Shown piece after piece: positions 1-12,331 of a stretch of 23,507 nucleotides of DNA. A program made the translations under genes and the position numbers. Source of the DNA: an uncultured Cloacibacillus sp. (GTDB lineage: Bacteria > Synergistota > Synergistia > Synergistales > Synergistaceae). The notes beneath the pieces are model-generated. The model was not told the DNA's origin. It saw only the letters and a list, made by a program, of their open reading frames with translations, and ran no database searches. The stretch lies in NCBI GenBank assembly GCA_900544635.1, contig UQVV01000003.1:1-23507 (forward strand). The letters run 5' to 3'. Positions within the stretch are counted from its first letter, which is position 1. The number at the start of each line of letters is the position of its first letter.

Positions 1-2520
1 ATGAGCAGCTTTTTCACGTCTGTGTAGTGCAGCCCCGTCGTCGGCTCGTCGAGCAGATAGAGCGTGTTGCCGCGGAATTTTTTGCCGAGTTCGGTAGCGA
101 GCTTGACGCGCTGCGCCTCGCCGCCCGAGAGCGTCGTCGCGGGCTGTCCTAGGCGTATGTAGCCGAGCCCGGCCTCCTGTATCGTTTTGAGCTTGTTCGC
201 TATACGCGGCACTGCGCTGAAGAACTCCGCAGCCTCGTCTACGGTCAGCTCAAGGACGTCGGCTATCGAAAGCCCTTTGTATTTGACTTCGAGCGTCTCT
301 CGGTTATAGCGTTTTCCTTTGCAGACGTCGCACTTGACGTAGACGTCGGGCAGGAACAGCATCGAGACCTTTATCACGCCGTCGCCGTTGCAGGCCTCGC
401 AGCGGCCTCCTTTGACGTTGAAGCTGAACCGGCCCGGCTGGTATCCGCGCAGCTTCGACTCCTGAAGTTCTGAGAAAAATTCGCGTATGTATGTGAATAC
501 GCCGGTGTATGTCGCTGGGTTCGACCTCGGCGTGCGTCCTATCGGGCTCTGGTCTACAAGGACGATGTTGCGCAGCGGCTCGTAGCCCGTTATCGAGTCG
601 AATTTGCCGGGGCGTTCGCGGAAATCGCGGTCGAACTTGCCGCGCAGCCCTTTGTATAAAATTTCGTAGAGCAGCGTGCTTTTACCAGAGCCGGACACGC
701 CGGAGAGGCAGGCGAAGGTGTTCAGCGGGATGTCTATGTTGAGCTTCTTGAGGTTGTTTTCGCGCGCGCCGCGCACCTTTACGAACGACGAGGGTTTGCG
801 CCGCTTCGGGTGCGGAATGTACGTCCCGTCGGCCTCGCCGCGCAGGTAGAGCGCGGTGCTGGAGCTCCCCTTCATTATCTCCTCGGCGCTGCCGTTCGCT
901 ATCATCTCGCCGCCGCGCTCTCCGGCGCCCGGGCCGAGCTCGAGTATATGGTCCGCCGCCGCCATCGTGTCGCGGTCGTGTTCGACGACGAGGACGGTGT
1001 TGCCGATGTCGCGTATCGCGCGCAGCGTGTCGAGCAGCCTGTTCGTGTCGCGCGGGTGCAGCCCTATCGTCGGTTCGTCGAGCACGTAGAGGACGCCCGT
1101 GAGCTGCGAGCCTATCTGCGACGCGAGGCGTATGCGCTGGCTTTCTCCGCCCGAGAGCGTGTCCGCGCGGCGCGATAGGCTAAGATAGCCAGCGCCGACG
1201 TCGTTGAGGAAGGCGAGGCGCTTTTTCACCTCGATGAGCGCGACGCCGACGATTTTCTGCTCGCGCGCGCCGAGCTCAAGGCCGTCGAGCACCTTTATAA
1301 GCTCGTCGACGGGCATCTCCGTGAGCTGCCTGATGTTGTAGCCGCCGAGCGTGACGGCGAGCGCCTCGGGCTTGAGCCGCGCGCCTTTGCAGGTCGCGCA
1401 GACGTCCTCGACGCGGTAGCGGTCTAGCTCTTCTTTGTAATTCTCGGATTCCGTCTCGTTGTAGCGTTTTTCTATCCACGGGATGAGCCCCATGTACTTG
1501 CCGTTGTATTCCCAGTCGCCGCTGCGGTCGGTGAAAATCAGCGAAAGCACTTCGTCGGAGCCGTAGAGCATCGCCTCCTGCGCCTCGCGCGGCAGCTCGC
1601 CGAAGGGTTTCGATATGTCCCAGCCCTTTTTCTCCGCGAGCTTCTCTGCCTTCTGAATCATGTGCTTCATCGACTTCCACGGTATGAAGCCCCCTTCCGC
1701 GAGCGGAAGCTCGGGGTTCACGGCGAGCTCAGGCGAGAAGTGCATGTGGAAGCCGAGGCCGCCGCAGTCGGGGCAGGCCCCCGCTGGAGCGTTGAACGAG
1801 AAAAGCCGCGGCTCGATGTCCGGCAGGCTTATCTCGCAGACGGGACAGACGTACTTCTCCGTCAGCTCGTTGTCGGGCATTCCCTCGGAGACGAGCAGCA
1901 CGAAGCCGTCCGATAGCTTGAGCGCCATTTCCACAGCTTCGCTGAGGCGCGAACGGTTGTCCTCGCGCACCTTCATGCGGTCGATGAGGCACTCTATCGT
2001 GTGGCGGCGCTTTTTGTCGAGCTCGACCGTCTCTTCGAGCCAGTAGAGAGTGCCGTCGATGCGCGCGCGCATGTAGCCCTGCTGGTGCAGCTTCAACAGC
2101 AGGTTCTTGTATTCGCCCTTCTTCGCCTTGACGACCGGCGAGTATATCTCGAGCGGCTTCCCGTCATATTCTTTGAAAATGAGGTCTATTATCTCGTCGA
2201 CGCTGTAGCGGTGGACCTCGCGTCCGCATTTCGGACAGTGCGGCGTACCCGCGCGGCCGAAGAGCAGACGCAGATAGTCGTATATCTCCGTGACGGTGCC
2301 GACGGTCGAACGCGGGTTGTGGCCCGTCCCCTTCTGCTCTATCGAGATAGCCGGGGAGAGGCCCGTTATGTCGTCGACGTCCGGCTTGTCGGACATTCCG
2401 AGAAACTGGCGCGCGTACGATGAAAGCGACTCGACGTAGCGGCGCTGCCCCTCGGCGTAAATCGTGTCGAAGGCGAGCGACGATTTGCCGGAGCCGGAGG
2501 GCCCCGTGACGACGACCAGT

Positions 2521-4572
<2,052 letters not shown>

Positions 4573-4617
4573 TTTGTCTTTCGCGCACATCCTCCGCAAT
4601 CTAACTAAAACCGTTAA

Positions 4618-4626
4618 ATTCTAGCA
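4618..4626 (-). promoter_or_regulatory. Probable extended -10 promoter of uvrB-uvrA
   Basis: On the minus strand TGCTAGAAT is a TGn-extended -10 element, 39-46 nt before the uvrB ATG and just downstream of the ftsH terminator. No good -35 hexamer is placed 16-18 nt upstream, which is normal for extended -10 promoters. The 12-nt context TTGTGCTA(G/T)AAT also occurs before the lon-like gene. Inferred from sequence only. Confidence 0.55.
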
Positions 4627-4653
4627 CAAACGGTCAAGTTGTGCGCGGCGCAT

Positions 4654-4684
4654 AAAAATCGGGCCGCCCTTCGCGGAGCGGCCC
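4654..4684 (-). terminator. Rho-independent terminator after ftsH
   Basis: On the minus strand GGGCCGC (4684-4678) pairs with GCGGCCC (4667-4661) around a 10-nt loop, followed by GATTTTT. It lies 11 nt beyond the ftsH stop codon and closes the lon-nth-tilS-hpt-ftsH unit before the uvrB promoter. Confidence 0.85.
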
Positions 4685-4694
4685 GTGCGATTTT

Positions 4695-6683
<1,989 letters not shown>

Positions 6684-6725
6684 TCTATGTTGTCCTCTCT
6701 TTCCAGTTCTTCCTTTTTTATAAAA

Positions 6726-7262
6726 CTAATCTGCGGGCTCGGCGACGTGTATCGCGGGGAGCTGGCGGAAGCGTCCCGCGTAGTCGAGGCCGTAGCCGAT
6801 GACGAATTCGTCCGGGATGACGAAGCCGGAATATCTCACGTCTACCGGCTGCGTGCGGCGCTCCGCCTTGTCGAGCAGAACGCATATTTCAAGCGACGCG
6901 GGGCCGCGCCCGCGGAGCAGCTCGCTTATGTAATTCAGCGAGAGCCCTGTGTCGAGGATGTCTTCGACTATCACGACGTGCTTGCCGCGGATGTCGGTGC
7001 TGAGGTCCTTCTGTATCTTTACGACGCCGCTGCTTTTCGTCGAAGCGCCGTACGAAGCTATGGCGAGGAAGTCGAGCTGCACGTCTACGTCCGGCCCGAT
7101 CTCGCGTATAAGGTCGGAGAAGAATACGACCGCGCCCTTCAGCACGCAGACGAAGACGACCTGCTTTCCGGCGTAGTCTTCGCGTATCCTGGCTCCGAGC
7201 TCTTTAACTTTTTCTCTTATTTTCTCTTCGGGGATAAGCGTTCTGCCTATTCTATATTCCAC
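6726..7262 (-). CDS. hpt: Hypoxanthine phosphoribosyltransferase
   Basis: This purine-salvage enzyme joins hypoxanthine (often also guanine) to PRPP to make IMP or GMP in the cytoplasm. The PRPP-binding loop VEDILDTG is at about 99-106, and the proximal LKGA stretch and the FLAIASYG block are also present. I place the start at GTG 7262: AAAGGAG lies 9 nt upstream, and the resulting 178-residue protein has the typical family length, beginning MEYRIGRTLIP. A longer frame to 7319 is open but has no family-like sequence. It lies between tilS (64 nt upstream) and ftsH, a neighbourhood conserved in many bacteria. Confidence 0.95.
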   Translation of the reverse strand: MEYRIGRTLIPEEKIREKVKELGARIREDYAGKQVVFVCVLKGAVVFFSDLIREIGPDVDVQLDFLAIASYGASTKSSGVVKIQKDLSTDIRGKHVVIVEDILDTGLSLNYISELLRGRGPASLEICVLLDKAERRTQPVDVRYSGFVIPDEFVIGYGLDYAGRFRQLPAIHVAEPAD

Positions 7263-7326
7263 TCTCAAGCACTCCTTTGCGGAGAAAAATCGGTCTGCAA
7301 CAACAGAGAATGATACCACACTTTAA

Positions 7327-8388
7327 TTATCCCGCCCACCACGGGAGAGAATTTTCGCCGCGGCTTTTTCCGCGCGCGCGCGCTTTCTCAACGTCGGCGC
7401 GCCGCAGCCAGCCGGCGCCGCGCTCCGAATAGCACACCTCGACGTCCAAGGCCCACTGGAAGCGCCAGAAGCCGCCGCGGCGCATCAGAGCCGCGAGCTC
7501 CTCGGTGCGGCGGCGCGAGAGCACGGGAAGCGACAGCAGCGCGCCCTGCGAGCGCAGCATCTCGTAAAGCATACTGTCGGGAAAATCCTTCAGCGCGGAG
7601 ACGCGCCACGCGGCGAGCGCCGGAGGCTGCGCGTAGGAAACGCTTTCAAGCGCGCGGCGAACCGCCGCCTCGCGTTCCTCAGTTTCGCGTGCGACCTGGC
7701 GGGCTAGGCCGAGCATGACGTTTTCAAAGCCCGGGTTGAGGTTGTCCTTTATCCACGGTATCAGTATGTTTCGTATCTTGTTGCGCATGTAGTCGGATTC
7801 GTCGTTCGTCGCGTCGTCGCGCCACGGGACGCCGTTTTCTGCGAGCAGCGCGCGCAGCTCGGCACGCGTGAAATCTATGACGGGGCGGACGATGCTTCCG
7901 CGCCGCTCCGGTATTCCGCGAAGTCCGGCTAGCCCCGTGCCGCGCGCGAGATTAAGAAGCTGCGTCTCCACCACGTCGTCGGCGTTGTGTCCAACCGCGA
8001 TGAACGGCAGTCCGTAACGGCGCGCCGTCTCTTCGAAATGCTCGTAGCGCGCGCGGCGGCCGGCCATCTCGAACGACTCGCCCTTCTCGCGCGTCTCGTG
8101 CACGTCGACCACCTTGACGGCGCACTCTATCCCCCACCCGCGGCAGAGCTCGCGCGCAAATTCCGCGTCGCGGTGTGATTCGCCCTCGCGCGTGCAGTGG
8201 TCGAGGTGCGCCGCTACGACGCGCCCGTTGAAAAATTCCCTGAGCATCCAGAGCGTCGCGACAGAATCTCCGCCGCCGGACAGGGCGCATACGACGCCCT
8301 CCGCGCCGGCCCAGCCCTGACGCTCAGCCGCGGCGAGGAACTTCTTCCTCGCTTCAATCAGAGATGCCTTCGTGCTCTTTCCGTCCAA
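7327..8388 (-). CDS. tilS: tRNA(Ile)-lysidine synthase TilS
   Basis: TilS modifies C34 of the CAU-anticodon tRNA-Ile to lysidine with ATP and lysine, so that the tRNA reads AUA and not AUG. The PP-loop SGGGDS is at residues 37-42, followed by the AHLDHCTREGES and GHNADDVVET blocks and the ARGTGLAGLRGIP stretch typical of the N-terminal domain. At 353 residues it is a compact TilS; the C-terminal region is short and diverged. The start appears to be TTG 8388, inside the 3' end of nth (35-nt overlap), with GGTGG about 8 nt upstream; the next in-frame ATG is near residue 48, past the PP-loop. ATA codons are used freely in nearby genes, so this enzyme should be essential here. Confidence 0.93.
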   Translation of the reverse strand: MDGKSTKASLIEARKKFLAAAERQGWAGAEGVVCALSGGGDSVATLWMLREFFNGRVVAAHLDHCTREGESHRDAEFARELCRGWGIECAVKVVDVHETREKGESFEMAGRRARYEHFEETARRYGLPFIAVGHNADDVVETQLLNLARGTGLAGLRGIPERRGSIVRPVIDFTRAELRALLAENGVPWRDDATNDESDYMRNKIRNILIPWIKDNLNPGFENVMLGLARQVARETEEREAAVRRALESVSYAQPPALAAWRVSALKDFPDSMLYEMLRSQGALLSLPVLSRRRTEELAALMRRGGFWRFQWALDVEVCYSERGAGWLRRADVEKARARGKSRGENSLPWWAG

Positions 8389-9040
8389 ACGGGCACCACC
8401 GTATCATAGTGCATTCGCCGCAGCGCGGCTTGCGCGCGTTGCATATTCCGCGCCCATGCTCCAGGAAATTCAGATGTCCGCCGCGGAAGCGTTCCTTCGG
8501 CAGCTCGGCTTCGAGAATTTCCTGAATTTTATCGGGCGGCAGCTTCTCCGCGGCCCAGCCGAAGCGTTTGCTGAGGCGCGTGATGTGCGTGTCGACCGGG
8601 AAGCCCGGAAGGTCGAGGTCGAAGCACTCGACGATGGCCGAGGTCTTCGGGCCGACGCCGGGCAGCGAGGTCAGGTAGGCGCGCACGTCTGGCTGCGTCC
8701 AGCCGCGGAGCTCCTTTATCGAGTAGACGCCGAACTTGTCCTTCACGGCCGCGAGTATCTGCTGTATGCGCGGCGGCTTCGTGCCGCTCATGCCAGCGAT
8801 GCGAAGGACGTCCTTCAATTCCTCGATGTCGGCGTGCGCTACCTCCTCCCACGACGAATAGCGCGCCTTCATGTTGGCGAACGCCTTGTCGCGCAGCTTA
8901 TCGTTCGTGTTCTGCGATAGTATCGTAAGTATGAGGTCGTCGAGCGGCTCCTCGTAGCAGAAGTCGCTCGCGGGCCGCGCCTCGTTGCCGTAGAGCCTTT
9001 CGAGCTCGTCGAGAATTTCCTTAACGTCGTGCAGCGCCAT
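8354..9040 (-). CDS. nth: Endonuclease III family DNA glycosylase
   Basis: Endonuclease III starts base-excision repair of oxidised pyrimidines. The 228-residue product contains the helix-hairpin-helix LPGVGPKT with catalytic Lys at 132, the VDTH catalytic Asp at 150, and a C-terminal 4Fe-4S loop with Cys 200, 207, 210 and 216 spaced C-X6-C-X2-C-X5-C. The start is ATG 9040, which overlaps the TGA of the upstream lon-like gene by one base; AGAGG lies 7-8 nt upstream. An open extension to 9169 only runs into the lon-like gene and has no family sequence. The 3' end overlaps tilS by 35 nt. The tight coupling points to a single transcript. Confidence 0.93.
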   Translation of the reverse strand: MALHDVKEILDELERLYGNEARPASDFCYEEPLDDLILTILSQNTNDKLRDKAFANMKARYSSWEEVAHADIEELKDVLRIAGMSGTKPPRIQQILAAVKDKFGVYSIKELRGWTQPDVRAYLTSLPGVGPKTSAIVECFDLDLPGFPVDTHITRLSKRFGWAAEKLPPDKIQEILEAELPKERFRGGHLNFLEHGRGICNARKPRCGECTMIRWCPFGRKEHEGISD

Positions 9041-11574
9041 CACTCGGCCTCTTTTCCGCCCTGCTCCGGCGCGGCTTCCGCGGCGGATTTTTTCGGCGCT
9101 CTCTTTTTCTTCGGCGGGTCTATCCTGTCGCTGATGACCTTTTTGTAGCGGTACGAGCGTTCGAGCCAATCCTCGAGAGCGGCCTGCACGCGCCCGTGTA
9201 CGCTCTCCTTCGGGTAATCGCCGTTCTTGTCTGGCGTTCCTGCCGGGACTCCGGTCAGTATCTCTATGCCTTCGTCTATCGTCGATATGCTCCAGATATG
9301 GAATTTGCCTTTTTTAACGGCTTCCGTAACCTCGTGGCTCAGCATCAGGTGCTGTTCGTTCTGCACCGGTATCATTACGCCCTGACGCCCAGTCAGGCCG
9401 TTGTGCTTGCAGTAGCCGAAGAAGCCTTCTATTTTTTCGTTGACGCCGCCTATAGGCTGGATGTTGCCGCGCTGGTCGACCGACCCGGTGACGGCGATCC
9501 CCTGATTCAGCGGTATCTCGGATATCGCAGAGAGCAGGCAGTAGAGCTCCGTCGAAGAGGCGCTGTCGCCCTCGATGCCGCCGTAGGTCTGCTCAAAGGC
9601 TATGCGCGCGCTTATCGAAAGCGGATATTTCTTCGCGTACATGCGCCCGAGGTAGCTCGACAGCGTCATGAGTCCCTTGTTGTGTATCGGCCCGGTCATG
9701 CGCACCTCGCGCTCTATGTTGACGACGCCCTCGGTACCCATAAAGACGTTCGCCGTTATGCGCACCGGCGAGCCGAAGGAATGGTCTATAAGCTGCGAGA
9801 CGGTCAGGCCGTTTATCTGGCCGACCTCAAAGCCGTCCGTGTCGATGCGGATGACGCCGTTCCTGTATTCGTCGAGGACCTTCTCCTCCCACATGTCGTA
9901 ACGGAATATTTTTTCCGAAAGCGCCTTTCTGACGTGGTCGATGCCGACCTGACGCTTGCCCTCCGCCTTAGCGAGCGCTGTCGATTCGACGAGAATTTCC
10001 GCGATTTTATTGAGCTGCGTCGAGAGCTTGTTTTTGTCCTCGACGAGGCGCGCGGCCCATTCGATGACCTCGCCGACCGCCGCCGCCGTGAAATGCAGCT
10101 TGCCTTCGCGCTCGACGAACCCCGCGACGAAGCGCGCTATCTGCATCTCGCTCTCGTCCGTGCGCGCCATCTCCGAGTCGAACTCGGCCTTTATCTTGAA
10201 GACCTTCGAAAATTCCGGGTCGTATATATTCAGCAGGTAATATAGGTACGGCGTGCCGACGATGACTACCTTCATGTCGACCGGTATCGGCTCGGGACGC
10301 AGCGACGAGACCGGGATGTAGCCGAGCTGCTCCGCGAGGTTTTCTATCGAGAGCTCGCGGTAGCGCAGCACGCGCTTCAGCACGTCCCATGACATGAACT
10401 GGCGCAGCAGCTCGTCCGCGTCGAGCAGAAGGAATCCGCCGTTCGCCCTGTGCATGGCGCCTGGCGTTATGCGGCGGAAGTCCGTGTAGAGATTTCCCTG
10501 ACGGTTCTCGTAGTCGACCTTGCCGACGAGGTTGTAGTATATCGGGTTCGTCTCGCTGATGACGGGCGCGCCTTCGTTCGGATTGTTGCAGACGAAGGCG
10601 TTGACCTCGTAGCGCGAGAAATCTACGTCGGCCTGGTCGTCGCGCACCGCGGCGAGGAATACGTTGAAATTCGCGATAAGGTCTTCAGTGAAGTCGTCGA
10701 GCCAGCGTTCGAGCTTTTCGTTGGGCTGGTATTTCGCGCGCAGCTCAGACATGACGGGCGCGATCGCGACGCGGCATATCTGGCTTTCAAGCTCGTGTAT
10801 CTTGTCCTTAAGATCCTTTTCCTTCTCGCGGATGAGACGCAGCTTTTCGAGAGTCTTCTGCGAGATTTCCTCAGAGGCCTTCTGCAGCTCCGCCTGCTGC
10901 TCTTCGGTGAGTTTTTCAAATTCCTCCTGCTGCATCTCGCGCAGCACCGGCTCCTGCGCCTTAGGCTCTTCGCCCTCCTCGGCGTCGTCGTTCTGCGGCG
11001 CGACGGGCGGAGCCATAATCAGCGGCAAGTTGACGAAGCCCTGCGGCGTGCGCTTGATGGCGAAGTTTTTCGACTCGGCCCATTTGCGCAGCTCGTCCAT
11101 TATCGAGTTGACTTCGTCCTGGAATGCCTTGACGAGATGCGCCTTGCTGTCCTCGAACTCGTTGTTGTCGAAGGCCTTCGAGAGCGCCGTCTTCAGCTCC
11201 TCGACGGCGTCGGCCGCGTCCTTCGTAAGCTCGCGTCCCTTGCCGGCCGGCAGGTTTATCGCAAGCGGCACGCTCGGGTCGTCGAAGTTATATACATAGA
11301 CCCAGTCGTCCGGCGCAGGCATCGAGGCGGCGGCGCGCTTAAGCTCGTTCATCGCGTAGGTGGTGCGCCCGCAGCCGGGTTCTCCCACCATGAAGATGTT
11401 GTATCCTTTGCTCTGTACGGATAATCCGAAATTGACCGAACGCACGGCGCGCTCCTGCCCGATGAGGCCGGAGAGCTGGTCGAGCCCCTTCGTCGTCCTG
11501 AAGCCGAGGGCTTTCAGATTCGCGGGGCGGCGCAGGCTGTTCGCCGAAAGTTTTCTATCTTCTGAAAGGGACAT
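9040..11574 (-). CDS. Lon-like protease with atypical N-terminal AAA region
   Basis: The 844-residue product ends in a Lon-type Ser-Lys protease domain: EGDSAS with Ser671 and GGVNEKIEG with Lys714, 43 residues apart as in classical Lon. The first two thirds are not classical Lon. They match the layout of the Lon-like family with an AAA_32-type N-terminal region: GYNIFMVGEPGCGRTT at about 58-72, a long charged coiled-coil insertion (about 175-275), and GGFLLLDADELL, which resembles a Walker B. The Walker A Lys is Arg70, so ATP hydrolysis may be weak or absent; ATP-independent Lon-like proteases (LonC) are known. The start is ATG 11574 with AGGAGG 6 nt upstream. The C-terminus is rich in Lys, Ala and Pro. 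It is first in the operon with nth, tilS, hpt and ftsH. Confidence 0.9.
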   Translation of the reverse strand: MSLSEDRKLSANSLRRPANLKALGFRTTKGLDQLSGLIGQERAVRSVNFGLSVQSKGYNIFMVGEPGCGRTTYAMNELKRAAASMPAPDDWVYVYNFDDPSVPLAINLPAGKGRELTKDAADAVEELKTALSKAFDNNEFEDSKAHLVKAFQDEVNSIMDELRKWAESKNFAIKRTPQGFVNLPLIMAPPVAPQNDDAEEGEEPKAQEPVLREMQQEEFEKLTEEQQAELQKASEEISQKTLEKLRLIREKEKDLKDKIHELESQICRVAIAPVMSELRAKYQPNEKLERWLDDFTEDLIANFNVFLAAVRDDQADVDFSRYEVNAFVCNNPNEGAPVISETNPIYYNLVGKVDYENRQGNLYTDFRRITPGAMHRANGGFLLLDADELLRQFMSWDVLKRVLRYRELSIENLAEQLGYIPVSSLRPEPIPVDMKVVIVGTPYLYYLLNIYDPEFSKVFKIKAEFDSEMARTDESEMQIARFVAGFVEREGKLHFTAAAVGEVIEWAARLVEDKNKLSTQLNKIAEILVESTALAKAEGKRQVGIDHVRKALSEKIFRYDMWEEKVLDEYRNGVIRIDTDGFEVGQINGLTVSQLIDHSFGSPVRITANVFMGTEGVVNIEREVRMTGPIHNKGLMTLSSYLGRMYAKKYPLSISARIAFEQTYGGIEGDSASSTELYCLLSAISEIPLNQGIAVTGSVDQRGNIQPIGGVNEKIEGFFGYCKHNGLTGRQGVMIPVQNEQHLMLSHEVTEAVKKGKFHIWSISTIDEGIEILTGVPAGTPDKNGDYPKESVHGRVQAALEDWLERSYRYKKVISDRIDPPKKKRAPKKSAAEAAPEQGGKEAE

Positions 11575-11633
11575 TAAGCTCCTCCTGAGTTCCCGCCTTA
11601 ACGGCGGCAAAAGTTAATATTAGTCAGATGTTG

Positions 11634-11642
11634 ATTATAGCA
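11634..11642 (-). promoter_or_regulatory. Probable extended -10 promoter of the lon-nth-tilS-hpt-ftsH unit
   Basis: On the minus strand TGCTATAAT combines a perfect -10 hexamer with the extended TGn motif, about 60 nt before the lon-like start. No clear -35 lies 17 nt upstream. The transcript leader would carry a small inverted repeat, CCGCC-N5-GGCGG (11593-11607), just before the ribosome-binding site. Confidence 0.6.
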
Positions 11643-11693
11643 CAACGAAACAATATTGCGGGCAGACATCTTATATTTCGGCGGCGCGGGTAT

Positions 11694-11726
11694 AAAAATA
11701 AGGGAGAACGGCGAACGCTCTCCCTT
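11694..11726 (-). terminator. Rho-independent terminator after csp
   Basis: On the minus strand AAGGGAGA (11726-11719) pairs with TCTCCCTT (11707-11700) around an 11-nt loop, followed by ATTTTTA. It lies about 60 nt after the csp stop and isolates csp from the lon promoter downstream. Confidence 0.85.
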
Positions 11727-11784
11727 TCGATTCGATTTCTTTATATCTATATATAAATACGAAAGAAATACTAGTTGATGAAGC

Positions 11785-11988
11785 TTACAGCTTTTCCACG
11801 TTGGAAGCCTGGGGGCCTTTGCTTCCCTGCGTGATTTCAAAGCTTACCTTCTGGCCTTCGTCGAGGGTCTTGAAGCCCTCGCCCTGGATTGCGCTGAAGT
11901 GTACGAATACGTCGTTGCCCTCATCGGTGGTGATAAATCCGTAGCCCTTCGTCGCGTTGAACCATTTTACTGTGCCGTTGCTTTTCAA
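11785..11988 (-). CDS. csp: Cold-shock protein, CspA family
   Basis: This is a small single-domain OB-fold protein that binds single-stranded RNA and DNA and acts as an RNA chaperone. The 67-residue product is complete for the family, with the GTVKWFN opening, RNP1 KGYGFI (14-19), RNP2 VFVHF (27-31) and the [11 protein letters not shown] ending. The start is TTG 11988, preceded by GGGAGG at a 7-nt spacing. The open frame reaches 12045, but the extra residues are leader sequence and include the promoter region. It is a single-gene unit with its own promoter (12044-12070) and terminator (11694-11726), divergent from clpB. The sequence alone does not show whether it is cold-induced. Confidence 0.95.
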   Translation of the reverse strand: MKSNGTVKWFNATKGYGFITTDEGNDVFVHFSAIQGEGFKTLDEGQKVSFEITQGSKGPQASNVEKL

Positions 11989-12043
11989 GGTGTTGCCTCC
12001 CAACAGGAAATATTGTCTCATCGGCTTGCACCGACTGCCTAAC

Positions 12044-12070
12044 ATTATACTTTTATTATGCGCTTGTCAA
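12044..12070 (-). promoter_or_regulatory. Promoter of csp
   Basis: Both hexamers are perfect on the minus strand: TTGACA (12070-12065) and TATAAT (12049-12044). The spacer is only 15 nt, shorter than the usual 17. The predicted leader of about 50 nt contains a small hairpin, TCGG-N6-CCGA, ahead of the GGGAGG site. Confidence 0.7.
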
Positions 12071-12251
12071 GGAGAATCACTGAATTTCCAGTTTTTTTCA
12101 TCGTTTTTCATCAAATATCTGATTCTATAACAAACGGCTGAATAAATCAACGCCCATGTGTAAAGTCATCCCCTCTTCGGAAAATGATTCCACAGACCCA
12201 TGAATTTTGCCGGAAAGCAAAAATTTTTATTTGTAATTTCAGCGAAAAGTA

Positions 12252-12280
12252 TTGTTTGATATTCGTTGATGTATTATAAT
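12252..12280 (+). promoter_or_regulatory. Promoter of clpB
   Basis: TTGTTT (12252-12257) and a perfect TATAAT (12275-12280) are separated by 17 nt, giving a strong sigma-70 promoter with a leader of about 45 nt to the clpB ATG. I found no CIRCE (HrcA) element. Upstream, 12071-12251 is AT-rich and holds no gene I can support. Confidence 0.8.
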
Positions 12281-12331
12281 ACCAGCGTTAAGTCAGTATT
12301 GGTTAAATACGACTTGCAGGGAGGGATCCAT

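Noticed and set aside
7263..7319. 19-residue N-terminal extension of hpt
   Set aside because: GTG 7262 has an AAAGGAG site at ideal spacing and gives the standard family length; the extension would include that site.
9041..9169. 43-residue N-terminal extension of nth
   Set aside because: It lies wholly inside the lon-like gene, is not family-like, and the ATG at 9040 has a good ribosome-binding site and a TGATG overlap with the upstream stop.
11593..11607. CCGCC-N5-GGCGG inverted repeat in the lon leader as a terminator or operator
   Set aside because: Only five base pairs, no T-tract, and in a GC-rich context; noted in the promoter entry but not called separately.
12060..12230. Tiny ORFs of 14-16 codons on both strands between csp and clpB
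   Set aside because: None has a Shine-Dalgarno site, and one overlaps the csp -35 element. Not supportable as genes.
12205..12233. TTTTGC-N6-GCAAAA hairpin followed by a T-rich stretch upstream of clpB
   Set aside because: The stem is short and AT-rich, no gene on the plus strand ends before it, and it lies within an AT-rich spacer where such matches are expected by chance.
12288..12316. CtsR-like repeats (AGTCAGT-ATT-GGTTAAA) in the clpB leader
   Set aside because: At least three mismatches to the two heptamers and a wrong spacer base; no ctsR gene in the window. Too degenerate to call.
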